Shown here piece after piece: positions 54,320 to 63,183 of a DNA stretch of 64,000 nucleotides. The position numbers and the translations under genes are program-made. This stretch comes from Desulfamplus sp. (GTDB lineage: Bacteria > Desulfobacterota > Desulfobacteria > Desulfobacterales > Desulfobacteraceae), in assembly GCA_015232455.1 (NCBI GenBank), contig JADFZQ010000005.1, positions 1-64,000 on the forward strand, in the 5' to 3' direction. Every line of letters begins with the position of its first letter. Position 1 is the stretch's first letter. Under the pieces are notes generated by a model. That model had not been told where the DNA came from. It made no database searches and saw only the letters and a program-made list of their open reading frames with translations.

Positions 54320-54535
54320 GGACCTGACTTTAAGCCTAATATTGGCAATTAACAATTCTGAATTTTTATAAAATTAGCGTTAATCAATGAAGTATTGATA
54401 TTTACTAAAGGCTATTACTTAAAGGCTATTAAAACCCACATACTAAATGAAAATTTCATATAACATGTGGTTAAAGAGGTCAAGTCTATTGTTCAGGAAT
54501 TTTAGTATTATAAATAATTATTTAGTATTTCATTA

Positions 54536-54580
54536 TAAAAAAATAGGGAATGAACAACACTTACGTTGCTCATTCCCTAC
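54536..54580 (-). terminator. Rho-independent terminator of the fadBA operon
   Basis: Read on the minus strand, a 15-base stem (TAGGGAATGAGCAAC, one G-U pair) with a 6-base loop is followed by TTTTTTT, about 60 bases after the thiolase stop. The stem resembles the GTAGGG palindrome at 21210, so a dispersed repeat may have been co-opted. Confidence 0.8.
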
Positions 54581-54642
54581 ATTACAATTATAGAAAACAA
54601 TTAGTAAAAATATAACTATAGGTAATTATATTTTTACTGAGT

Positions 54643-55824
54643 TTAAACCATCTCAAATATAGCAGCAGCACCCATTCCACCACCAATGCACATTGAGACA
54701 ATACCATATTTGCCTTTAACCTCTTTAAGATTTGCAAGGCAAGTGGCGGTAAGTTTTGCACCCGTGCATCCCAATGGATGTCCAAGAGCAATAGCACCAC
54801 CATGAATATTGATTTTGTGCATTGAATTCTCAAGACCAAGCTCACGAATACAATAAAGAGCCTGTGATGCAAATGCCTCATTAATCTCAAAAATATCAAT
54901 ATCTTCTATTTTTAAACCTGCTACTTCAAGGGCTTTGGGAATTGCATAACGAGGACCCACACCCATCTCATCAGATTTGCAGCCAACACTTACGTATGCA
55001 ACAATTTTAGCGATTGGCTTAAGACCAAGCTCGTCACATTTTGCTTTTGATGCAATGATAGTTGCAGCAGCTCCATCAGTTGTTTGTGAAGAGTTCCCAG
55101 CAGTAACAGAACCATTAGCGGCAAAAGCTGGACGAACTTTAGCAAGACCTTCTGCAGTTGTATCAGCTCTAATACCATCATCTATAGATACGATAAATTG
55201 TTCTTTTGTATATGTGCCATCAGCCTGTTTAACATACTTGTATGCAGGTGTAGGAACTATTTCAGCAAAAAGTCCTTCTTTTGCAGCTTTTGCAGCTTTT
55301 GCCTGAGAATCTGCTGCAAATTTATCTTGGTCAGCTCTTGATACGTTATAACGATTGGCAACATTTTCTGCTGTAATACCCATTGAAATATACATTGAAG
55401 GATCATCAATAGCATATTGAGGATGTGGTCTTGGAACATTTCCTCCCATAGGCACAAAAGTCATAGATTCTACACCAGCACCCATTGTAATCTCTGACCA
55501 ACCCATCTGAACTCTTGCAGATGCTAAAGCAATTGCTTCAAGCCCTGATGCACAGAAACGGTTTACTGTAGCACCTGATACGCTGTCTGGAAATCCAGCC
55601 ATTTTAGCTGCAATTCTTCCAATATTTAAGCCCTGTTCAGCCTCTGGAAAGGCACAGCCACACATTACATCTTCAATATCACCGGCTTTTAAGCCAGGAG
55701 TTCTTTCCACCGCTGCTTTCATAATAAATGAAAGGAGTTCTTCGGGTCTTGTCTCTTTAAATTGACCCCTTTTCTGCTTGCAGCCAGGGGTTCTTACTGA
55801 CTGTACAATATATGCATCTCTCAT
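54643..55824 (-). CDS. fadA: Acetyl-CoA C-acyltransferase (beta-ketothiolase)
   Basis: 393 residues with all thiolase motifs: VNRFCASGLEAIALA (acyl-accepting Cys, about 91), NEAFA, GGAIALGHPLGCTGAK (His) and CIGGGMG (second Cys). It cleaves 3-ketoacyl-CoA with CoA in beta-oxidation. AAGGAG precedes the ATG. It lies 17 bases after the fused dehydrogenase/hydratase gene, forming a fadBA operon that ends at the hairpin near 54.56 kb. It could supply or recycle acyl-CoA for the neighbouring PKS but looks like a housekeeping gene. Confidence 0.93.
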   Translation of the reverse strand: MRDAYIVQSVRTPGCKQKRGQFKETRPEELLSFIMKAAVERTPGLKAGDIEDVMCGCAFPEAEQGLNIGRIAAKMAGFPDSVSGATVNRFCASGLEAIALASARVQMGWSEITMGAGVESMTFVPMGGNVPRPHPQYAIDDPSMYISMGITAENVANRYNVSRADQDKFAADSQAKAAKAAKEGLFAEIVPTPAYKYVKQADGTYTKEQFIVSIDDGIRADTTAEGLAKVRPAFAANGSVTAGNSSQTTDGAAATIIASKAKCDELGLKPIAKIVAYVSVGCKSDEMGVGPRYAIPKALEVAGLKIEDIDIFEINEAFASQALYCIRELGLENSMHKINIHGGAIALGHPLGCTGAKLTATCLANLKEVKGKYGIVSMCIGGGMGAAAIFEMV

Positions 55825-55841
55825 TGTAATTTCTCCTTAAA

Positions 55842-58250
55842 TTAGTTTCTGAGCGGTTTGCCTGTTTTGAGCATCTGATCAATTCTTGCAACAGTCTTCT
55901 CTTCTTTTGCAAAGTCAACAAAGGCTTCTCTTTCAAGTTTCAAAATAGTCTCTTCAGAAACTTCAGTATCTTTATTGACATTACCACCGCTCATTACGAA
56001 TGCAATGCGTTTTGCAAGGAATGCGTCATATTCACTCATGAATTTTCCTTGGAGCATGTTAAAAAGCTCCGCATTAATCATACCTTGAGCCGCATTTCCC
56101 ATTACACGAACACCTTTTTTCATTGGTGGTGCATAGGCATCATCAACCATTTTAAGAACCTCTTTTTTGGCTTCGCCAACCAAGTTATCACGGTTGAATA
56201 CAATGCGGTCGGTTGCACTGAGGAAACCATTGGAACGAGCTTGAGCTGCTGAAGTTGAAACTTTTGCCATAGCAACATTCATAAATGCAGCAACAAAAAG
56301 TTTTGCAAGGTCGATCTCTTTTCCTACACCGCCCGGAATAGCATCAATAAACCTTTTCCAGATATTTAAGCAGCCACCACCAGCGGGCAGGAGTCCTACT
56401 CCGATTTCTACAAGACCCATATAAAGTTCGGCATGTGCAACAATTCTATCAGCACCAAGACAAGTTTCGCAACCACCACCAAGTGTCATTCCATAAGGTG
56501 CAGCAACTACAGGGAAAGGAGAATATTTAGCTTTCTGGATTCCAGCCTGTGCTCTTGCAAGGAAAGCGTCAATCTCTGCATAATTTTTATCATGGCACAT
56601 CTTTGAAATCTGAGAAAGATCTGCACCAGCAGAGAAGGCACCCGGCATTCCACCAGCCTGATTTCCAATAACAAGACCAACGCCATTTGCATCAACATAA
56701 TTGAGTGCTTGATCAATTGTGTCAATTATCTCTGCGTTAAGAGCATTCATCTTTGTGTGGAACTCTAAGCAGAATACGCCATCTTCAATATCAATAAGGC
56801 TTGCAGATGAGTTGCCAAGAACAAGTTTATTATTACCGCGTGCAGCAACAAGAGATACCGCTGTTTTGCTTACTGGCACTGGTTTGTAAGCAGAAGATGC
56901 AAAGTCATAGAAATATTTAACGCCTTTCTCAAGTTTATAGAAAGATTTATTGCCAGCATTTAGCATTGCCATAACATTGGAAGGAACTGCAAAACCTTCT
57001 GCTTTCATTCTCTCAACAGCTTCTGAGACACCATAAGTATCCCACATTTCAAATGGACCCATCTCGAAATTGTATCCCCATTTCATAGAGTTATCTATTT
57101 CAATGATAGTATCAGAAATTTCTGGAATACGATTTGCAGCATACTGAAAACTAATAGCTGCGATTTTCCAAGCAAACTTTGCACCTTTATCATCTCCTGT
57201 AAGAACGCACTTCATCTTTTCAGGCAGAGTTGCTTTTTTCTTTGCTTCATCTAAGCATGGGAAAGATACTTTGGTAAGCTCTTCATATTCAAGTGTTGCG
57301 GGGTTGATAACTTTTTTGATCTTTTTCCATTCAGGAGTTAAATCAGTTTTGTAAAAGCCAGCTTTGGTTTTGTTGCCAAGAAGTTTCTTCTCTATCATCT
57401 GCTTTACAAACTCAGGAACGATAAAGGCGTTACGCTGTTCATCATCTGGGCAGAGATTATAAGAGTTACCAGAAACATGAGACATTGTATCAAGACCAAC
57501 AAGGTCAGAAGTTTTAAATATAGCTGTCTTTGGACGACCAAGTGCAGAACCAAATAAGGCATCAACTTCAGGAATTGTTAAACCATCTTCAAGCATTGCA
57601 CCCATAACAGCACCAATGCCATGAACACCAATTCTGTTACCCACAAAATTTGGTGTATCTTTTGCCCAAACAATACCTTTTCCAAGATTTTTTTCGCCAA
57701 ATGCAGCAACAAACTCAAGCACTTCAGGCAGAGTATCAGCACCGGGAATAAGCTCAAGAAGGTGCATATAACGGACAGGGTTAAAAAAATGGGTTCCCAT
57801 GAAGTGTTGTCTAAACTCTAAACTTAACCCCTCAGACATATCCTTTAGAGGAATACCAGATGTGTTTGAACTAATAATAGACCCTGGTTTTCTTATGCCT
57901 TCAATACGTTTAAAAAGATTTTGTTTGATTTTAAGATTTTCAACAACAACCTCACAGATCCAATCACAGTCTGCAAGTTTGTTAAAATCATCTTCAAGGT
58001 TACCTATCTTAATCAAAGTTGCATCTTTTTTGTTCATAAAAAGAGAAGGTGCAGATGCAAGTGCAGCATCCATACCAGCTTTGACAATTCTATTCCTTGC
58101 TGCTGGATCATTTTTTTCCTCTTCTTTTAAATCAAAGGGAACTATGTCCAAAAGCAGCACATTTACTCCAGCACCGGCAAGGAGAGCAGCAATGCCGCCA
58201 CCCATTATTCCAGAACCGATTACCGCAGCCTTTCTGATCTTTCTACTCAT
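55842..58250 (-). CDS. fadB: 3-hydroxyacyl-CoA dehydrogenase/enoyl-CoA hydratase fusion
   Basis: 802 residues. The N-terminal half is the NAD-binding dehydrogenase (AAVIGSGIMGGGIAALLAGAG, landmark only; then SSNTSGIPL, HFFNPVRYMHLLELI), with its C-terminal domain to about residue 400. The C-terminal half is a crotonase domain (NALNAEII, FSAGADLSQIS, GGGCETCLGADRI; about 480-700). The dehydrogenase-first order matches FadN/YusL-type enzymes rather than E. coli FadB. It oxidises 3-hydroxyacyl-CoA and hydrates enoyl-CoA in beta-oxidation. The start at 58250 is chosen for GGAGG six bases upstream; the frame extends to 58307 without a ribosome site and across the likely operator. Confidence 0.9.
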   Translation of the reverse strand: MSRKIRKAAVIGSGIMGGGIAALLAGAGVNVLLLDIVPFDLKEEEKNDPAARNRIVKAGMDAALASAPSLFMNKKDATLIKIGNLEDDFNKLADCDWICEVVVENLKIKQNLFKRIEGIRKPGSIISSNTSGIPLKDMSEGLSLEFRQHFMGTHFFNPVRYMHLLELIPGADTLPEVLEFVAAFGEKNLGKGIVWAKDTPNFVGNRIGVHGIGAVMGAMLEDGLTIPEVDALFGSALGRPKTAIFKTSDLVGLDTMSHVSGNSYNLCPDDEQRNAFIVPEFVKQMIEKKLLGNKTKAGFYKTDLTPEWKKIKKVINPATLEYEELTKVSFPCLDEAKKKATLPEKMKCVLTGDDKGAKFAWKIAAISFQYAANRIPEISDTIIEIDNSMKWGYNFEMGPFEMWDTYGVSEAVERMKAEGFAVPSNVMAMLNAGNKSFYKLEKGVKYFYDFASSAYKPVPVSKTAVSLVAARGNNKLVLGNSSASLIDIEDGVFCLEFHTKMNALNAEIIDTIDQALNYVDANGVGLVIGNQAGGMPGAFSAGADLSQISKMCHDKNYAEIDAFLARAQAGIQKAKYSPFPVVAAPYGMTLGGGCETCLGADRIVAHAELYMGLVEIGVGLLPAGGGCLNIWKRFIDAIPGGVGKEIDLAKLFVAAFMNVAMAKVSTSAAQARSNGFLSATDRIVFNRDNLVGEAKKEVLKMVDDAYAPPMKKGVRVMGNAAQGMINAELFNMLQGKFMSEYDAFLAKRIAFVMSGGNVNKDTEVSEETILKLEREAFVDFAKEEKTVARIDQMLKTGKPLRN

Positions 58251-58292
58251 GACTACCTCCTGTGTGTAATTAATAATACTTTTCATTGACTG

Positions 58293-58310
58293 TGAATGAG
58301 TATTCATTTC
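58293..58310. promoter_or_regulatory. FadR(TetR)-like operator upstream of fadBA
   Basis: TGAATGAGTATTCATTTC is an inverted repeat (AATGA-4-TCATT core) about 43 bases before the fadB ATG. It closely matches the TetR-type FadR operator known in Bacillus (TGAATGAMTANTCATTCA), with two mismatches in one arm. It probably allows repression of fadBA until acyl-CoA appears. The rest of the 58251-58574 spacer is AT-rich with no gene. Confidence 0.55.
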
Positions 58311-58574
58311 TGATTAACAAAATAGATGGGAATATGTCAAGTATTTTAAAAAAAATTTTATTTAAAACACTAAAATAAAAATTTTTATTTATTTCAAAGT
58401 TTTAAAATAGAATTATAATTCTATAGGTATTTTTTGATTCCAATAATGATTGTTCTGAACCCATTGTATAATGTTATATCCTTTATGCTATTGATGATGA
58501 ATTAATATTCATAAAATAGCTCAATTTTTATGGCATAAAAATAAAAAACTCAATACAACCTTTGCTATATTGGC

Positions 58575-58603
58575 TTGACGAAAAGTTTTGCTACTGCTAA
58601 TTA
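58575..58603 (+). promoter_or_regulatory. Candidate sigma-70 promoter of pcm
   Basis: TTGACG, a 17-base spacer and TAATTA lie just before pcm. Transcription would begin at or next to the ATG (58610), which has no ribosome site, so the mRNA could be leaderless. Confidence 0.4.
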
Positions 58604-58609
58604 ATAAAC

Positions 58610-59266
58610 ATGAAAGATGAACCAATAAAATATGAAAGATGGCGAAAAGAGATGGTCGAACGCCAAATCATTGCCAGAGGCATTACAGATGCTAATGTAA
58701 TTGATGCGATGCTAACTGTCCCAAGACACCTTTTTGTCAATGAAGCATTAACTGACAGTGCTTATATGGATTATCCCCTGCCTATAGGTGAGAGTCAAAC
58801 TATATCTCAGCCATATATTATCGCAGAGATGACTCAGTCATTACAGCTTCAAAAAGGTAATCGTGTTCTTGAAATTGGAACAGGTTCGGGCTACCAAGCA
58901 GCAGTGCTTGCCCAAATCGTATCTCGTGTTTATACTATTGAACGTAACAACACTCTTTTTATGAGAACTCGCAAGTTGTTTGATACTTTAAAATATCATA
59001 ATATTGTTACTAAATACTCTGACGGCACTATTGGCTGGAAATCAGAAAGCCCATTTGACGCTATTATGGTAACAGCAGGGGGAGAAAAAATTCCTCAACC
59101 TCTTATTGATCAACTTGAAGTTGGTGGTAAACTTGTTATGCCTGTAGGCGGATTGATGGTTCAAGAGCTTCTCTTGCTTGAAAAAAATAGATTTGGTACT
59201 TCGACTAAAAGTCTTGGTGGATGCAGGTTTGTAAAATTGATTGGGCAACATGGTTGGAAAGATTAG
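58610..59266 (+). CDS. pcm: Protein-L-isoaspartate O-methyltransferase
   Basis: 218 residues of the PCMT family: MVERQI, VPRHLFV, AYMDYPLPIGESQTISQPYI (landmark) and VLEIGTGSGYQAAVLAQ (SAM site, about 86-102), then VTAGGEKIP and QLEVGGKLVMPVG. It methylates abnormal L-isoaspartyl residues in aged proteins so that they can revert to aspartate. It runs opposite to the fadBA operon and is followed after 12 bases by a membrane protein gene on the same strand, a pairing common in proteobacteria. Confidence 0.93.
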   Translation: MKDEPIKYERWRKEMVERQIIARGITDANVIDAMLTVPRHLFVNEALTDSAYMDYPLPIGESQTISQPYIIAEMTQSLQLQKGNRVLEIGTGSGYQAAVLAQIVSRVYTIERNNTLFMRTRKLFDTLKYHNIVTKYSDGTIGWKSESPFDAIMVTAGGEKIPQPLIDQLEVGGKLVMPVGGLMVQELLLLEKNRFGTSTKSLGGCRFVKLIGQHGWKD

Positions 59267-59278
59267 TAGGTTTTGCTT

Positions 59279-59860
59279 ATGATTAGAAGACTTTATGATT
59301 GGGTTATTGCATGGGCTGATAGACCAGGTAGTTCTTTAGCTCTCTTTGTGCTTGCATTCTGTGAGTCATCATTTTTTCCAATACCACCCGATGTTCTGCT
59401 TATCGCATTGGCTGTTGGCTCTCCTATGAAATCATTTAAATTTGCAGCAATTTGTAGCTTAGGCTCTGTAATTGGCGGTATTTTTGGTTATATAATTGGC
59501 TGGCAATTCATGGACATTTTTGGAAATAAGATCATCTCATTCTACGGTTTAACTGATCAAGTTGAGTATATTGCATCTCTTTTTAGGCAATGGGACGCAT
59601 GGGCAGTTGCAATTGCAGGATTCACCCCAATTCCTTATAAATTATTCACAATATCTGCTGGTGCTTTTGATGTTAGTTTTTCGGTTTTTCTAATCTCTTC
59701 AATAGCTTCGCGCAGCTTAAGGTTCTTTATTGTTGCTGGAATGATCTATTACTTTGGAATTGGGATACGCAGGTTTATTGAAAAGTATTTCAATCTATTA
59801 GCCACAACTTTTACAGTTCTTTTGATTGCAGGTTTTGCTGCTATTAAGTTTCTATTTTGA
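59279..59860 (+). CDS. YqaA/DedA-family (VTT domain) membrane protein
   Basis: 193 residues from the ATG at 59279 (AGG nine bases before; a TTG six bases upstream is possible). It has several hydrophobic helices, the motif ESSFFPIPPDVLLI (about 28-41) and a central AGFTPIPYKLFTISAGAF block, which is the typical VTT/SNARE-associated signature (re-entrant loop with Pro and Arg/Lys). It is an inner-membrane protein; relatives are thought to move lipids or sustain membrane potential. It is probably cotranscribed with pcm. Confidence 0.85.
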   Translation: MIRRLYDWVIAWADRPGSSLALFVLAFCESSFFPIPPDVLLIALAVGSPMKSFKFAAICSLGSVIGGIFGYIIGWQFMDIFGNKIISFYGLTDQVEYIASLFRQWDAWAVAIAGFTPIPYKLFTISAGAFDVSFSVFLISSIASRSLRFFIVAGMIYYFGIGIRRFIEKYFNLLATTFTVLLIAGFAAIKFLF

Positions 59861-59928
59861 TATTAAAAATATAAGTTCTTTCTATTTTTCAAAAATTTTG
59901 AGCATATAACAAAAAGGCGTGTTAATTT

Positions 59929-60588
59929 ATGATAGCTATTGTTGATTATGGAGCAGGAAACCTTACAAGCGTTAAGAGAGCAGTGTCATATCTTGGATAT
60001 GACTCCATTATTACTGATGATCCTGAAAAAATTGCCCATTCAGATAGGATTATTTTTCCGGGTGTAGGAGCTGCTGGAGCTGCAATGGAAATGATGCAGA
60101 AAAGAGGAATCGACAATGCACTAAAAGAGAGTTTTAAAGCAAAAATTCCCATGCTTGGTATATGTGTTGGATGTCAGATTATAATGGAGAGAAGTGAAGA
60201 AAATGATACTGTATGTCTTGGGTTAATAAAAGGAGAAGCTAAATCATTTCCTAATAATATGAAAGAAGTTGGAAATAGAATTGTAATTAATGATAAAAAC
60301 GCACTTGAGCGTTATCTTAAAGTGCCTCACATGGGATGGAACGGGCTTAATACAGTTCAAAACCACCCTCTTTTTAATGGAATAGAGCAAAAAGATGAGT
60401 TCTATTTTGTCCATAGTTATTTTCCAGTTCCAATTGACAAAAGCAACATATATGGAGAGACACAATATGGGATAACTTTTGCCTCAGCTATTGGAAAAGA
60501 GAACCTATTTGCAACTCAATTTCACCTTGAGAAAAGTGGAGAACCAGGGCTGTTGATCTTAAAAAACTTCTGTACATGGAAACCATGA
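59929..60588 (+). CDS. hisH: Imidazole glycerol phosphate synthase, glutaminase subunit
   Basis: 219 residues, class I glutamine amidotransferase: DYGAGNLTSVKRA at the start, PGVGAAG (oxyanion region), MLGICVGCQIIMERSEE (nucleophile Cys, about 83) and QFHLEKSGEPG (His and Glu). It releases ammonia from glutamine for HisF in histidine and purine-linked AICAR formation. AAAAAGGCG precedes the ATG. Its partner hisF follows after 80 bases. The two sit outside any larger his operon in this window. Confidence 0.93.
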   Translation: MIAIVDYGAGNLTSVKRAVSYLGYDSIITDDPEKIAHSDRIIFPGVGAAGAAMEMMQKRGIDNALKESFKAKIPMLGICVGCQIIMERSEENDTVCLGLIKGEAKSFPNNMKEVGNRIVINDKNALERYLKVPHMGWNGLNTVQNHPLFNGIEQKDEFYFVHSYFPVPIDKSNIYGETQYGITFASAIGKENLFATQFHLEKSGEPGLLILKNFCTWKP

Positions 60589-60668
60589 TTGCACTATTCA
60601 TCTTTTGCTCTCTATTTGTTTAAATTATAAATTTTTCAAAATTTGTTCCTCTTTTTAAGGATATATTA

Positions 60669-61460
60669 ATGCTTAGTAAAAGAATAATTCCATGCCTTGA
60701 TGTTCGTGAAGGAAGAACAACAAAAGGCATTAAATTTGAAAATAATATTGATATTGGCGATCCAGTTAAAATGGCACGCTTTTATTATGAGGCTGGTGCT
60801 GATGAATTGGTTTTTTATGATATTACAGCATCTCACGAGAAAAGAGATATTATGATTGAGGTTGTTAAAGAAGTAGCCAGAACCATTTTTATACCTTTTT
60901 CAGTTGGTGGAGGGATAAGAACTCTTGAAGATATGAGAGCTGTTCTTTTAGCAGGTGCAGAGAAGGTAAGCGTCAACTCTGCTGCTGTAAAAAATCCTGA
61001 AATTATATCACAAGGGGCAAAAGCATTTGGAAATCAGTGTGTTGTTTTGGGTATGGATGTAAAACATGTTGGAGAGAAAAAAGGGATTGCATCTGGCTAC
61101 GAAATTGTCATCAACGGTGGTAGAACATACATGGGTATTGATGCACTTGAATGGGCAAAAAAAGGTCAAGCACTTGGAGCGGGTGAGATATGCCTAAACT
61201 CAATTGATGCTGATGGGACGAAAGATGGCTATGAAATGACTTTGACCCGCCTGATTTCAGATAATGTGTCCATTCCAGTTATAGCTTCAGGCGGAGCTGG
61301 AAAACCTGAGCATATATCTGAAGTTCTGACAAGAGGTTGTGCTGATGCAGCTCTCATAGCATCTATGGTTCATTATGGCACTTATACTATTAATGATATT
61401 AAAAATCACCTTGAACAAAAAGGTATAAAAATAAGAAGAAACAGAAAATTTTCATCTTAA
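60669..61460 (+). CDS. hisF: Imidazole glycerol phosphate synthase, cyclase subunit
   Basis: 263 residues, (beta/alpha)8 barrel: [19 protein letters not shown] (catalytic Asp, about 11), [47 protein letters not shown] (second catalytic Asp) and [10 protein letters not shown]. It uses ammonia from HisH to close the imidazole ring. AAGGATATATTA precedes the ATG. It ends 11 bases from the convergent gene at 61472; no terminator hairpin is visible in that gap. Confidence 0.95.
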   Translation: MLSKRIIPCLDVREGRTTKGIKFENNIDIGDPVKMARFYYEAGADELVFYDITASHEKRDIMIEVVKEVARTIFIPFSVGGGIRTLEDMRAVLLAGAEKVSVNSAAVKNPEIISQGAKAFGNQCVVLGMDVKHVGEKKGIASGYEIVINGGRTYMGIDALEWAKKGQALGAGEICLNSIDADGTKDGYEMTLTRLISDNVSIPVIASGGAGKPEHISEVLTRGCADAALIASMVHYGTYTINDIKNHLEQKGIKIRRNRKFSS

Positions 61461-61471
61461 TCAACACCAAA

Positions 61472-61996
61472 TCAAGCAGAGCTGTCGAGATAATCGCCTC
61501 TCTGCAACTTTATATATTCTGACTGTGCCACAATTGTACACTCACGAATAATATCCATTAGCTCCTGATCCGTATTCTCACCTAAATCTTCGGCATCTTT
61601 GAGAAGATTACCCGCACTCTCATTAATTTCATTCATCAAGCTATCTATATCTTTTAAAGAGGATTTAGGATTTTCTAACTCACTTGTATATAGGTTCAGT
61701 TTATCAATAAGCTCATCTGCTCTGCTTTCAACCTCTGATGTAGGATTATTGATATTAATGTCATTTATAGAAGAAATTTTTGATAGCAGCTCTGCTGCTC
61801 TAGTTTTCTGCACCGTCCCTAATGCCCCTAAATCTTCAATACTACTGTCTATTGTCTGAGTATGCTCTACCTTACCTTGTACAGCTTTATTAAGTAATTT
61901 TTTAAAAAGCTCTGAATTCTCAGCACTTTCGATTTTACTTGAAGTGGTGCTATTATTTTGGCTGATTGGCGTATAACCGTTTATTGAGTCTATCAT
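61472..61996 (-). CDS. Uncharacterised helical protein near flagellar genes
   Basis: 174 residues, acidic and mainly helical, with a low-complexity Ser/Asn/Thr N-terminus and helices such as RAAELLSKISSIND and ADELIDKLNLYTSELE. No signal peptide or membrane segment. AGGTGA lies upstream of the ATG. It follows flgM in the same direction but after a 390-base gap. No family is recognised; position suggests a flagellar accessory or chaperone-like role, which is weak evidence. Confidence 0.6.
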   Translation of the reverse strand: MIDSINGYTPISQNNSTTSSKIESAENSELFKKLLNKAVQGKVEHTQTIDSSIEDLGALGTVQKTRAAELLSKISSINDININNPTSEVESRADELIDKLNLYTSELENPKSSLKDIDSLMNEINESAGNLLKDAEDLGENTDQELMDIIRECTIVAQSEYIKLQRGDYLDSSA

Positions 61997-62386
61997 TTGG
62001 TCACCTATAAAGCTTAAGTGTTAATAATAAATTATTAATTATTATGAAAATTTATAAGCAAAAAACAGACCATATATAAATAGAGAATAGATAAAAAGTC
62101 TAACATCTTGTTTATACTATATTTATTTAAAAAATAGAAACCATAAGTTCAGTAAAAGCAACGATATTGAAATAAGAATATAATATTTAGGTAAATATAG
62201 GTAGGTAAGTTTTTAAGAAAGGATTATCAAAAAATTTGGTAAATAGGAATTTTTTGCTGGGTTGCTATGTTTTTAAACCTGATAAAACGAACAGAGTATG
62301 AAATTTATAATTTTATTATTAACAATTGCATTCTGAACTGTTGCAACTTTATTTATTTTTTAGAAAAATATAATCAGTAAGAGTTA
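61997..62386. other. AT-rich spacer, no gene seen
   Basis: 390 bases of very AT-rich DNA between flgM and the helical protein gene. No ORF, strong hairpin or clear sigma-70 or sigma-28 promoter was found by eye on either strand. Confidence 0.5.
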
Positions 62387-62680
62387 TCAAATAGAAAAAG
62401 AATTCATAAATTTTTCGGCTATCTTTTCAGGTTCAATCAAGTATGTTCCTCGTGCTATGGACTCTTTGAGAGAGTTTATTTTATCTGCTCTGCCCTCCTG
62501 AGTAGTATCCATAGCAGCAGAAATTTTCTGAAGTTGTAAAGTAGTGTCAGAAAAAGTTACACTATCGCTTTTCCCACTTTTTATAGCACTTTCAACTGGA
62601 ATAAATTTTGACGATTTACTTGTTTCAGACTGTGAATATGCCTTTTGAACAAATACAGTGTTTGGATTTTGAATTCTCAT
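62387..62680 (-). CDS. flgM: Anti-sigma-28 factor FlgM
   Basis: 97 residues, the usual FlgM size, with a disordered Ser/Lys-rich first half (SETSKSSKFIPVESAIKSGKSD, landmark only) and the conserved C-terminal helical part RADKINSLKESIARGTYLI...IAEKFM. It binds and holds sigma-28 (FliA) until the hook is complete. AGAGGTGAA lies just before the ATG. The DVU0524-like gene is 15 bases upstream, a pairing typical of Desulfo-type deltaproteobacteria. Confidence 0.88.
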   Translation of the reverse strand: MRIQNPNTVFVQKAYSQSETSKSSKFIPVESAIKSGKSDSVTFSDTTLQLQKISAAMDTTQEGRADKINSLKESIARGTYLIEPEKIAEKFMNSFSI

Positions 62681-62695
62681 ATCTTCACCTCTTGT

Positions 62696-63121
62696 TTAAA
62701 TCTCTATTGTTTCGCCCGCGGCTTCTCTTGCTAATTGTTTCATTCTTTTTAATACAAAGTTAGAATCTTCTACAGAAAGCGTCTGGGTACTTTTTTGGTT
62801 ATTTTCATCAATTGAACTAAAGCTAAATTTTTCCCCTTTTCTTTTAGTAAAATCAATTTTACCACCCATCTCTTTTTCAAGTTTCCCAGTTATCTCTTTT
62901 TCCATAGTTTCCTGTGGACCAACCGTTGTAATTTTATCTACAATACCAGCGGCAACTTTATCTATAATTGCAGCTCTTTTACCTTCTGCAGAGATTTTGA
63001 CCTTATCAGCAGATGAAGTATCATTTCCAGCCTGCTGATTTCTGGCTATAGCACGTCCTTGGCTTAATTGTTTACTGTAAACCTTAAGAACATTCTGTAT
63101 TTGATATGATGGAATCTGCAT
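62696..63121 (-). CDS. DVU0524-like FlgM-associated protein
   Basis: 141 residues from the ATG at 63121 (GGAG eight bases upstream; the longer frame to 63154 lacks one). It begins MQIPSYQIQNVLKVYSKQL and contains DKVKISAEGKRAAIIDKVA and SFSSIDENN; this matches my memory of the conserved protein beside flgM in Desulfovibrio-like genomes (DVU0524). The biochemical role is unknown. It is expected to be cotranscribed with flgM. Confidence 0.7.
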   Translation of the reverse strand: MQIPSYQIQNVLKVYSKQLSQGRAIARNQQAGNDTSSADKVKISAEGKRAAIIDKVAAGIVDKITTVGPQETMEKEITGKLEKEMGGKIDFTKRKGEKFSFSSIDENNQKSTQTLSVEDSNFVLKRMKQLAREAAGETIEI

Positions 63122-63183
63122 GGTCTGTTTCTCCTTTATCCACCAGATCGGCATATAAGAGTTAAAACTAAAGTTTTTTTCAT

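Noticed and set aside
54588-54899. 103-residue minus-strand frame overlapping the thiolase
   Set aside because: It is a shadow frame of the thiolase gene 3' end, running into the spacer, with no independent ribosome site.
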